DNA of 64,000 nucleotides, from contig RPFO01000076.1 of assembly GCA_009746045.1 (NCBI GenBank), positions 3,574,920 through 3,638,919 of the forward strand, written 5' to 3'. Under the pieces are notes generated by a model that was given only the letters and a program-made list of their open reading frames with translations, was not told the DNA's origin and did no database searches. Each line of letters starts with the position of its first letter. Within the stretch, counting starts at the first letter, position 1. The DNA comes from Mesostigma viride. Taxonomy: Eukaryota; Streptophyta; Mesostigmatophyceae; Mesostigmatales; Mesostigmataceae. A program made the translations under genes and the position numbers. Below are positions 46,862-57,100 of this stretch, one piece after another.

Positions 46862-47131
46862 CTGATCAGGCACTCCGCAAAGGTGAAAACCATTTGCGTT
46901 CAGTGCCGGGCCGCGGAAAACGCGGAAAAACGCGATCTGCAAATGAATCCGACCGGAATCGAACTGGGGACCTCTCGCACCAATTTTGCTGACTATAGGA
47001 CGGACGTCTCCGGTTACCATGGCATCGCCAACTTACACCTACAGTCATCCGCAAAAGTTCTCCTGTCCGGGGAGTGATGCAAGCCTTTCGGATTTGGTAC
47101 TAGATAAATCACTCGAGATCTGTGTGCACAC
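46862..47131 (-). mobile_element. 270-bp SINE-like insertion with 8-bp target duplication
   Basis: GCCCTATG is found at 46854-46861 and 47132-47139, and the uninterrupted LINE copy at 19.5 kb has it once. On the minus strand the insert contains GGTCCCCAGTTCGATTCCGG, which is B-box/T-arm-like, and CATGGTAACCGGAG upstream as a possible A box. No terminal inverted repeat is seen. A tRNA-derived SINE is the simplest reading; an 8-bp duplication would also suit a hAT-type MITE. Confidence 0.65.
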
Positions 47132-47412
47132 GCCCTATGTTTCCCACATTATTAGGCACAGGCGCCTGGGCCTAGCCGGGCACCTGGCTCGCACAGATCA
47201 GGTAGATACCTCAGATAGACTAGCTGGCACCAAGCCCGCCCAGCCTGGACGATATGTCCTAACCTGGCGTGCCCCCGGCCGCGCGCGGCAGGGCCGCCAC
47301 CCGTGGACTTTTCGTGATAGACTCGGCATGGACATGTGCTACACTAGACGTGACGGGCTCACCCCCGGGCAGCCTCCTGGTTTGTCTGTAATATGGAGGC
47401 AGATGGTACGCA

Positions 47413-49357
47413 TGGGCACTGCGAGCCACGAGCCACGAGGTAGCCATGGCTGACGGCGGAGCTCATAACTTTCACGTTTGAGCCCCAAATTCAGCTGTGA
47501 ATATCACTATCGCTTCGTCTTTCTAAGACGCACATGCTGATATAATTTTCCGAATCTAAAACGCAATATATGGCGCACAAACGCGCCTCGACGCAACGCA
47601 GCCTGGCGGCTGCGCTCGGCAATGAAAATTCTGCAGCTCAGGCTGCAGCTTCGCCTTCAGGTCCGGCAGGCGGCGATGACACTAGTCGTGCACTGGTGGT
47701 CGTCCAGCAACCCCCCGGGCTTAACGCCTCGCCATCTGCATCGCCTGACCCCAAGCGCACCCGCCCAGCCGACGACACAGGAGGGTCTTCACGCCCAGAA
47801 CCGAGCTTTCGGCCCCGGCCTTTCAAGGTCGCAGATTACGACTGGGCCACCATTTCTCCGACCGATGCTCTGCGCTGCATCTTCTTCGGGGATTACGCTT
47901 CGCTTTACGACCTGTGCCTCCATTTCCACTCCATCAATCGCCTCCTCGCCCCGGACGGCAGCCGCTGGGCCAACATCTACGGGCTGTCCGGCTGCGTCCG
48001 CCCCCATCTCCAGCACGCCATCCTCAACTCCCTTCTCCAGCGCTCTGACGGCGAGATCTGGGCTCCACCCCTTTCCGTCCCCACCCTCCGCTCCATCCTC
48101 ACGGAAGCCTTTCAGCAGCACGTGACCCCCCTTGCTGCCGACATAGCAGCAATCGGCGGCACGCTGACTGCTGAACTTCCTCACATTTCCACCGCCGCCG
48201 CCTCCACCTCCACGGCCATCTCCGCCTCCACTGCCGACATCAAAGCCCAGCTCCTCGACCTCGACCAACGCCTTCAAGCCACCGCCAACGCCCTTGAGAG
48301 CTTGCATGACACCGCCGGCCTCACCGCCCAGGCGGTGAAGGACATCGCCGCCCAGCCGGCGCCTGCTGGCTCGGCCGGCGATGCTCCCTCCACCTGGGCG
48401 GACTTGCTTAAGCAGCACACCACCTCCACCACCTCCACCATCTCGGCACAACTCAAGCAACAAGCCCTCGACCTTCGCGAGGAAGCCGACATCGCCCGGC
48501 GCAGCCACAATGTCATCGTCAAGCACTTCGACCAGCAGGCAGGTGAGACCTCCACGAGCCTTCTTGAGGCATTTAAGCGCGCCATTCTTGCCCCCATGTT
48601 ACTCACTGGTGAGCTGGACATGTCGGCTGTCCGCCTCCCCCGCGCGCGGGGGAAGGCTGGCCCGGCCCCCGTGCTCCTCACCTTTAAGTACATGGCGGAC
48701 AAGCTGGCGTTCCTTAAATGCCGCAAGAAGCTCTCGGAGACTCGCTTCACGCTGGACGACGACTTGACCCTGGCCCAGCAACAACGGCGACGCGAGCTAT
48801 GGCCGGCCTACCTTCAGCTCCGGCAGAGCGCAAGGGGGAAGCCGGTATACTGGAGGGGGGCGGTCATCCACGTTGACCACAAGCCCTGGCAGCCCCCTCC
48901 TGCCACCTCAGACTAGGAATATATATACCAGTAGTGTAGATTAGTAAGGCTTAGCCTAGCATGTGGCCCACGCGCATGTGCGCCCATAATGGCCCCCATG
49001 GATGATGCCTTCAACATTTAGCCATGCTTTGTCTATAATGGGACCCCCATGGATGTTGCATTAAGAACTTAGCCATGCTATGCCATGCAGAGAGATGCTC
49101 TCTGTCGAGAAGCCATGCCCTAGCCCTTGCATAGCCATGATGATCTTCCTCCCCCGTGCCAGGATCCCCTTAGCTGGGTTGAACCTGAGACAGCATGGTG
49201 GTGCCGGTGCCCTTGCGGCACCTAGAGCAAGTGTTGCTTACATTCCCACCCTTGCATGAAGTAGCCTAGGATGTATTTAAAGCCATATGCCCCTTCTCAG
49301 GGATATGTGCTACATTGACTCCCAACGGAGTGATGTTGATAATTAATTAATTAATTA
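47413..49357 (+). mobile_element. ORF1-only non-LTR retroelement
   Basis: Bounded by the 10-bp duplication ATGGTACGCA (47403-47412 and 49358-49367), with a 3' tail AATTAATTAATTAATTAA. It carries a 448-codon ORF1 and a 3' untranslated region of about 440 bp but no reverse transcriptase. Its tail is the same simple repeat as that of the LINE it sits in, so it may be mobilised by that LINE's enzyme, in the manner of mammalian HAL1. Confidence 0.8.
47570..48916 (+). CDS. L1-type ORF1 protein
   Basis: An intact 448-residue frame from ATG to TAG. The N terminus is low-complexity and Ala/Pro-rich with a PKRTRP basic patch. There is a conserved segment FKVADYDWATISPTDALRCI, then a predicted coiled-coil/Ala-rich region (about residues 200-320). 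An RRM-like C-terminal region follows: VLLTFKYMADKLAFLKCRK, then LTLAQQQRRRELWPAYLQL, the pattern common at the end of L1 ORF1 proteins. It would bind the element RNA as a chaperone. No zinc knuckle is seen. The frame has no breaks, unlike most other frames in the window, so the insertion is probably recent. Confidence 0.75.
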   Translation: MAHKRASTQRSLAAALGNENSAAQAAASPSGPAGGDDTSRALVVVQQPPGLNASPSASPDPKRTRPADDTGGSSRPEPSFRPRPFKVADYDWATISPTDALRCIFFGDYASLYDLCLHFHSINRLLAPDGSRWANIYGLSGCVRPHLQHAILNSLLQRSDGEIWAPPLSVPTLRSILTEAFQQHVTPLAADIAAIGGTLTAELPHISTAAASTSTAISASTADIKAQLLDLDQRLQATANALESLHDTAGLTAQAVKDIAAQPAPAGSAGDAPSTWADLLKQHTTSTTSTISAQLKQQALDLREEADIARRSHNVIVKHFDQQAGETSTSLLEAFKRAILAPMLLTGELDMSAVRLPRARGKAGPAPVLLTFKYMADKLAFLKCRKKLSETRFTLDDDLTLAQQQRRRELWPAYLQLRQSARGKPVYWRGAVIHVDHKPWQPPPATSD

Positions 49358-49590
49358 ATGGTACGCAAGGATAGATGGCAAGTAGTGATGAAGGAGACCA
49401 CCCCCAAGTCTGTGGGGGCTCCGCGTGTGACCAAGTATGGCATTCATAGCGATTTGGGCCGCGGTGCCCACACCCCTGTAACTAGGACCTAGATAGCTTA
49501 TACCATCCATTCCATCCCATGTTCCCCTCCCACTGAGGACTTATGCTCACGTGACGCAGTCACTTGTCTATTAATTCATTAATTAATCTA

Positions 49591-51596
49591 ACTGCCGCCA
49601 TCGCCGTCATCTTTACCTTCGTCCCACGAAAATGCCTGATTTCAGTGGTACATATTTGTTTGCAGCTGTCACAAAAAAAATCCAAAAAATACCAGGATTT
49701 TTTCTTGAGTTCTACGGGATGTAAGGAGGCCGTCCACCGAGTTTCAGACCGAAAATCTCGTATCTACTGTGCCTGCCACGTGTCAGATTACAACGCGATA
49801 CATCGCGTTCTAACCCTACAACGCGATACATCGCGTTGTAAAAAAACACGGGTTAATTACTGCAGCGTCATTCTTACACATGTGCACACAGGACTAAACA
49901 CGTTGTGTTGCATTGGCCGGCATAGACCTGCCCTGCGCCAGTCTCGGTCGCGCAATACTAATGGGCTCTGGTGGACCACCCCGGCGGGGTCGGCCATCAT
50001 CTGCGACTGATCGGACAACGCAAACAGCATGGTTAATGGATTCTCTGGGTAACGTGATGGCTGATTGGACCACTGGAGAGTCCAGAGCTGGGGCATTGCT
50101 GCCTGATCCCCACTTGTCCGCTTGACGTGCTTCTTGCTGCTGCCACAGTGCGCTCGCCTGTGTCTCCTGGGCAGCTCTGACATATTCATGGGCGCTGTAC
50201 CAGCTGTCAGCTGTCCGGGACGGGCCTAGAGGAATACCATTCCTGACGAACACAAACCAGGAAAAGTGAAGGCATGTAGGTATAGTAAGCACACGGACCC
50301 AGGAGACCATACCGAAATTATACCACATGATGGCGACAAACGTATATGATTAAGGTGACGGGACACCCCCGCGCGGAAAAATTCGAGGCACCGTCCGAGG
50401 TACCGTCCGTACCGTGAAAAGCGGGTGCAAGGTGGCGCACCCCTTGCGGAACTGGCCATGGCGACTGCGTTTAGGTAAAACTACCATTATAGCGCGAGCG
50501 AAATGCAAAACTTTTACTCGAATATTAGAAATGACGAGTTTATGATGTTGGCTTGTGGCGGAAAGTAGCTGGTTTACAATATGGTGGTAGTTTTTTATAA
50601 TGCCATCGGCATGGGGGGTAATCCGATTTTTTCGGTCGCACAGAATGAAATAAAATTCATGATAACGCCCGCAAGTTCGCGATTTGTTTGGGTGTTTGAC
50701 CAAAGGAGGCATTAATATCAGTAGCATTGAATTCTAAATCGAACAGGTGCTTTTTGCCAAGTTTTTGGCCATTCTCGATAAGGGAATTCTTCAGGCCTGC
50801 TCAGTGCTTGTCTGACCTTTCCATGAAAGAATGGCCGTTGTTGCGCGCCTGGGCGAGGGATTAAAGAGGGCAGGGTATAGATTTGTGGCGAACGTCATCT
50901 GCTATCAGTGCTTTCTTCTATGAGCTCATCGTTCCAGTTTTTTTGCATTCTTTTTGGGCAGTTTCCGCCAGCTAGCTCGCCGTTGCTGGCCGTCGTGCTG
51001 TTGAATACCTGGCAGCTTTATATTGTTTTCGTTGACGTCGTGGTTAGGGACGCTTCAGTCGCCGCCTATATATTCTCGGGAAAGTTTAAGGGACTTCATT
51101 CAACGCGTTCTGGCATGGATGTTGTGCGTATGGACGATTCTTGGTGTGTCATCAGTGTGCAAGAGTTAAAATCACATGTGCTTTGGTCAGTTTGCAGAGG
51201 TCTTTGATGAGAAAGGAGATGCTCATGTGGCCAAATGCTAATTAAAACCTCCTTGTAGCGCCTAGTGGCCACCTTGGTTGTAACGTGGGCAGTTTTTCTT
51301 GGAATGGCATCAAACCTTGAACATAGGAGGTACCATATGTGCAGAGGATGGTAGTATGTGGTTTGGCCAGTTTTCACGTGCTTTAGATGGATACAGGGGT
51401 GATAGTGTGGTAAAATACACTAAAAAACCTTCCTTAGCTTCGTCACAGGTGACAACCTATGAACGTTAAAAACTTAAGCTGCGGTTGTCAGAATGACCTC
51501 AAATTTTGGGGGCTGCATGCCCCCCCCCCCCTCACTAGTATTTGAAAATATGTGATATGGCATTTTGAAAGTGTTCATGATTTGTTTTATATTTTC
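49591..51596. other. Intergenic, no supported gene
   Basis: Two copies of the hairpin AACGCGATACATCGCGTT at 49792-49809 and 49820-49837. Otherwise only unremarkable open frames. Confidence 0.45.
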
Positions 51597-53315
51597 TTAA
51601 CCCCTCATTGGTCTTGCAGCCGATTTTCCGCCAAAAATCGACTTGCAGCCGATGCATCGGCTGCTCCGCGGGGGACCAAATTGCGCGAAAACTATTGAGA
51701 ATTAGGAAACGTTTAGCGGAGAAGATCGAAAGTTTATAATTTTCCTCACAGCATGGTACTAGGGTTCGCATACTTCTGACAAAGTTATACAGGTGTTCTG
51801 GCCGGTCAAAGTACAAGGGGTCAGGGTACTTTTTCACGTACAACGTGCATTCCGGAAAACGGCGACCTGGCCATGGCGGCTTGCGCCCACGCATGGAATT
51901 TATGTTTGCGTTCGAATTTTCTGGCCAAACTTAGGAAATTGACTTTATACGTCCTAAAGATCACACAGGCCAATTTTTGGTTCGCGGGAATGCCATTTGA
52001 TAGGTGTCGGCAGCGTTCTTGCTGGAAATAACTGCGATCAGGCCGGACGATAGAAACGTTGACAGCAATACCTTTCCGGCGTATTTTAAAGGATATATTG
52101 GTTTCGTTGTACTTTTTATGATACATAGTAGTCGTAAACGTGCAAGGGTGGCAAGAAATCGCCGAATCTAGCGACCATGCTGCACAACTTTGGTGTGCCG
52201 AAATGCGCCATTTTGCGGCCACCGCCTGGGCCAAGGTAACGCCATCCATGCCTGGTAAAGCTTCAGCATCGTTTTCCTATCGATGTTTGACGTTTATATA
52301 TCCGTTCTAGCTTGTGTAGCACATTCTTTTTGCATTATTCATGCTCTTTCTTGACCCTGGCCTGGCCCCTTTCTAAAACACCCTTCTTAGATGCTTCCCT
52401 CAGTCTGTTGACCTGCCACAGTGTGATGGTGATAAGTTTTAGATGCTGTATGGGTTTGAATACCTCCATATATGTTTGTTACACATTTCCCATACACATA
52501 TTGCATGAGTGTGAGGCAGTTGGCTGGTCTCTGTGGCATCATCAAGCACGTAACTGGTGAGTAAAAGCTTCCCATTGACAGCATGTGCCACCAGGTGTGC
52601 TGGCCATCACCTGGCAAGCTATAGCAGCTTAGGCCTAGTTTATCCTTGCTAGGGCAGGCTGAAATAGGCTCAACGTCACTAGTTTGTTGGTGGCTGCCTC
52701 CTATAATGTATGCCTTGCGTAGGGTATCCGTACCACGTTACCTACGTGCATGGACAAGGTGGCACCTGCCCATAGGTGCCATGTAAGGGCAGTGTGATGA
52801 TGCAGTTATGTTTCCCCATCATTGTGGAAGGGAAATGTATTGTATGGCATGGTTGGGGGCCATTTGGGGGCCATATTAGTAGGTATTAGTAGGTAGTATG
52901 CCCACCCCTACCCTCTTGGTTGCTTTTTACCAACGGTACCCCTATGGGCTGTACTGGGTGTAACTGCTGGTATACCCACCCAAATGATGACCCCAATGGC
53001 TCAAACTGTTCAGCAACTAATTGTTTATCATCCCTGAAGTGGTAGGTGCCTAGGTCTTATAACATAATTCAAAATGCACATTCTACCAAAAATGAAAACG
53101 CGCGTCTCGACCCCCCTAACTTTGGCGGTAGTTTTCTATGGCCTACCCTGCAGATATGTTAGGTTGTGTATAGCTCACCCCGAAGGGCAACTCATGGACA
53201 TGCTTGACCCCCAAGGACAGCCCTTGGATGTTGGTAGGTGTGCTGTGGGGTGGTTTGCAAATTTAGCATTTTGCAGCCGATTTTTCGGCTTTAAATGGGA
53301 CCAATGAGGGGTTAA
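51597..53315. mobile_element. piggyBac-like non-autonomous element
   Basis: TTAA target copies at 51597-51600 and 53312-53315 enclose 13-bp inverted repeats, CCCCTCATTGGTC (51601-51613) and its complement (53299-53311). CCC ends next to TTAA are the piggyBac signature. Sub-terminal TTGCAGCCGATTTT occurs near both ends in the same direction (about 51615 and 53272). No transposase frame is evident in the 1.7-kb body. Confidence 0.75.
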
Positions 53316-54172
53316 TAAAAAGATACGTGTTTTGCGGGAAAAATAATAACGTGTGCATCCGTGCTCATTTCTTGGTCCCAATCAGGTAGAGTCTTTCAAA
53401 AGTGGGGGGACTATATGGAGATATGTGATTTGGTCAAGAATTCTGTGCCTATTGTCCTAGGGAAAATGTGACTATTAATAGCGCCTTTTTCTATTCTTAG
53501 CGCATTACCGGTGTATGGTGGGGGCTAGTTCCCCCCCTAAGTGGTTGGAAATATTTTTTCATCATATTTATGGTCCCCAATCATCATTGGATTTTTATCT
53601 CATGCGTAGGTATGGTTTCCAGAAATGTGCACTTTAGGGGTGTGCTGTCCCCTTGTCTCTTCGAATTGAGAGGAGTCATGTGCAAGGATATCAAGACTAC
53701 GAAAGGCAGTTAAGAGACACAATGGTACTCGCACAAATGAATATAGCGGGCATAAATGGCTTTGGTTCTGAGGCAAACTAAGCATCCACTGAATGAAACT
53801 GACCAGCTGGGCAAGGCGCTCTCGTGTCATGTACTGACCAGGGCAAACCTGTCCTGAATAACCCAATGTACTCATCTCCAGCCCTAAGTCCCAGGCAAAA
53901 GTTCAATGCCCACAGGAAACCAGCAACCCAAGCTCGTAAGATGCTACCTGTGCACCTCCTCCCCCCTACGCACCCCCCGCCTTCTTTCCCTTTCAACATG
54001 AAGAAGACGGTCAACCTGAGGGTTGTATGGCGCAGCCATGCACAATCCCGCCCTCTCCCACAAAATGAGTTCCCATGCACCCTGACACAAACCTTTGTAT
54101 CGCATACAGAGCTCGATCCTAGACATCCTCCCAGCGTGCACACCCATCGCCCATGGGTGAAAGGTAACTTAC
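53316..54172. other. 3' flank of POC5; last exon(s) unresolved
   Basis: A donor GTAAGT at 54172 shows that the gene continues to lower coordinates. An acceptor CCCTCAG near 54020 would open a frame to a stop at 53778, but its product has no likeness to POC5 C termini, so I do not call it. Confidence 0.4.
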
Positions 54173-57100
54173 CCCGGAGGCTGTGCTTGACGCTGGGGCA
54201 GGCATGTGCCAGATGTTGGGACTGTGGACGCTATCTCCCTGTCAGCTTGAATCCCCTCGGCGGTCTCCATGCCATTGGGATTGTACAGCCGCGCAGCCTG
54301 GCTGGCTAGAGCTGCACCGCTATTGATCACAGGGACACCATGCCTTGCTGGTGCAGGTGCAGGCCTGAGTGCACCAGGGTGTGTTGGTGGCGCGCTTTCG
54401 GTCCACCCCCCAGGCTGGGCAGCTGCGTAGATGGCAGCGGGACTGTCGTGTGGTGGCCCGTGAGGCCCAGTGTAGGCCCCCGAGATCTGCCCTCGGACGC
54501 CGCCAGGTGTCCCACCCTGGGCACCCGCCAGGGCGTGCACGGCGTACTCGGCCACCGGCATCGGTGGCGGCGCCATCAACGCGCTCTCCTTTGGCCTCAT
54601 CACTGCCATGGCCTCGATGTTGAGCGCGCACACGCCGCGCATGAACGCCTTCTTCATGTCCTTCTGCTCGCACAGCCGGCCAGCAAACAAGAAGGCAGCG
54701 ATGGCATGCACGCAGGTGCACGGCATGCATGAGTACCTTCGCGTGAGCGCGCACCCATGCGACCAGGGATTCAAGATCATACGTACTGGTTTGAGCACCC
54801 AACCATATGTGGGCACCTGTAACTGTCACGAGGAATGGGGAAGCACCAGCTGGCAGTGCCAATTATAGAGAGGTGCACTACTCATCACTGCCCACGGATG
54901 GGTGCAGTGCAAGAGCTACCCAACAAGTGGCTTGTTCTGGGGGATGCTGGGGATGAGGGAGAGAAAACCGCTGTGGGGCTTCATGACACAACCCCTCAGC
55001 ATACTGACATGCAACCATAGAGTTGTACCCTGCGGCGCATGTCCTATTAAAGCTCCCCTGCCAGCTGCATCTGCCTAACCAGAGCGAACCCTTGTGCCTC
55101 GTTAGCAGTGCGAGCATGCGCAGTTCTATCCGGGCCCGCAAAAGGGATGCAAGCCACAATGGTGGCGACAGCTGCGATCATGGACCGTGATGACAATGAG
55201 CTTGGCAGAAGATGATGATGCATAATTCATTAAAGAACGTGTTAGAGGATGACGGATGACAGTAATGATACTGGGGCAGAGGACGACGATGTTAATGCAT
55301 GTCTGAGCATGCAGCTCTAATCAAATGCAATTTATATGGTTTTGTACTAGTAACAGTAGTAGTGCAAGTGATTGGTGTGGCTGGACACGCTCATGTGTAC
55401 ACGTACCTCAAGCCGTGTGCGCCGATCCTCCTCTAATGCTAGCCGCTGATCGGCGGCTGCAAGCGCGTCCCGCAGGAGGAGCACCTCTTGGGACGACAGC
55501 TGCGTGGCCGCGTGGACCGCTTCTGCCACGCGCACCTGGGGCGCAGGTGTATGTACCGTGGGAAGCACAGGGCAGCAAGTAGGAGGCAGCAAGCGGAAAG
55601 TGTGGTGTCAACCCTTGCGGGCGCAGATGATCCTCTGCTCGCATGACCAGTCGCGCTCACTCACAACCAATACTACTCAAGATCTGGGGAAAAAGGTAAA
55701 CCTACCATCAGAGGAAGAGCTTGGATGCTATGGTCCAGGGTCCAAAAAGCTAGCCAATACCCCAGATTAGGGACCATGGAGTGTGTTTAATGGAAATCAG
55801 GCTGGTGCACACATAAGAGCATGCATTGCGAGAGAGCATGTATCTTACCGTTGCAGCGAGATGTGAGACGCTTAAGTGCACGACACAGAGATTATGCCAT
55901 ACCAGAGAAGATGCACGGAGGGTGGAGCAAGTGTGCAAACGACTCTGATGATGGTAGAGAGGGAGGGCCACCAAGGCCACGAATCTCTTTTACAAACGAG
56001 CCTTGATCGGTTAAGACACCCATTGAGGCTCTACTCACATCGGCATCGCGTTGCAGCCGCAGCACGATGCTGCGCTTGGTGAACACCTTCCACATGCCCA
56101 TGCTCTGCGCGCATGTGGGGGGAGGGGGGGGGGGGAATGCACAGCGACACAACAGGCAACCCACAATGGGGGGCGGGGGGGGGGGGCAGATTGATAAAGC
56201 ATGAGGGTTCATTGCAGATTGTGGGGTGATGCTGCAGATGAGGTGCCGGAGAGTAGAGCCTTTACTGATGTGATGTGTCTGTTTGAGGGAAGCAACGCTG
56301 GACAACGTGCCAGCGAGATCCAAGAGCGAATGGAAGAGGGTCAGGGGTGACGTGAGCAGGAAAGGTCAACATTCATGTTTCGTAACGGGAGATAGTTGGA
56401 AGCTATGACCTAGCTTGATCGCATATACATCATCAACAGTAGGCATCGACGGCAATTTTGAGCCTAGAACACCCCCACATGTGCCAGTACAAAAGATGTC
56501 AGAGAGGGCATGACCAACGTAACAGTGGAACAGGGCTTTTTGAAGTAATACTACTAGCTACTAGCTCCGTACATGTCCATGTGCCTGTCCTCTCGTCAAG
56601 GCTACATCATAACACCTAACACTTTTCAACAGGCTAGCCTTTCCTGATTGTTTGAGGCGGGTGTGGCACTAGGTACAAGGTAACGGCTGTTGTTGCATGC
56701 AGGTGGCCTGGTGCTTGACCATGCGTGTGGGAAAGTCCAACCACCGTTGTCAAGAAAATCCGAGACAGACCGTGGGTGCTACGGTTAAACTTCAGAAGGA
56801 AGTCAGGTAAGGCTGTCAAGTAAGCATCATGTTGGTTAAGAATAATCATGTTGATCAAGAATCAATGGGACACGTTGTAGTTAGGACATGTGTAAACCAA
56901 GTATTTAGTGGTCAGACTTATACCAACTGCCGGCCGCTGCATCCCAGCGATAGCTGGTTGAGGGACAGGTAGCAGCAAACTAGAACCAATCAGCAAGTGG
57001 GGGCAAAAGATACGCTATACATGAAAGCCTATTGTGGGATATGCATGGCACGCATGGGTGGTATGTAAGATGATTGCTAGTCAGGGTTTACTGCAAGCTT

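Larger units (their letters stand above)
46255..49590 (+). mobile_element. L1-like LINE fragment broken by two insertions
   Basis: The reverse transcriptase region (46270-46861) includes the catalytic box LIYADDITLIEKP (about 46354-46392), then AETWALTQELEQRL. The protein resumes after a 270-bp insertion (47132-47402: PYVSHIIRHRRLGLAGHLAR) and again after a 1.95-kb insertion (49368-49492: KDRWQVVMKETTPK to HTPVTRT stop). The 3' end has the degenerate hairpin (CTCACGTGACGCAGTCACTTG) and a TTAATTCATTAATTAA tail (49570-49588). The 5' part (endonuclease) is absent. Either insertion alone would end the protein. Confidence 0.85.

Noticed and set aside
53778-54020. POC5 last exon
   Set aside because: A possible acceptor and open frame exist, but the peptide shows no similarity to POC5 C termini.
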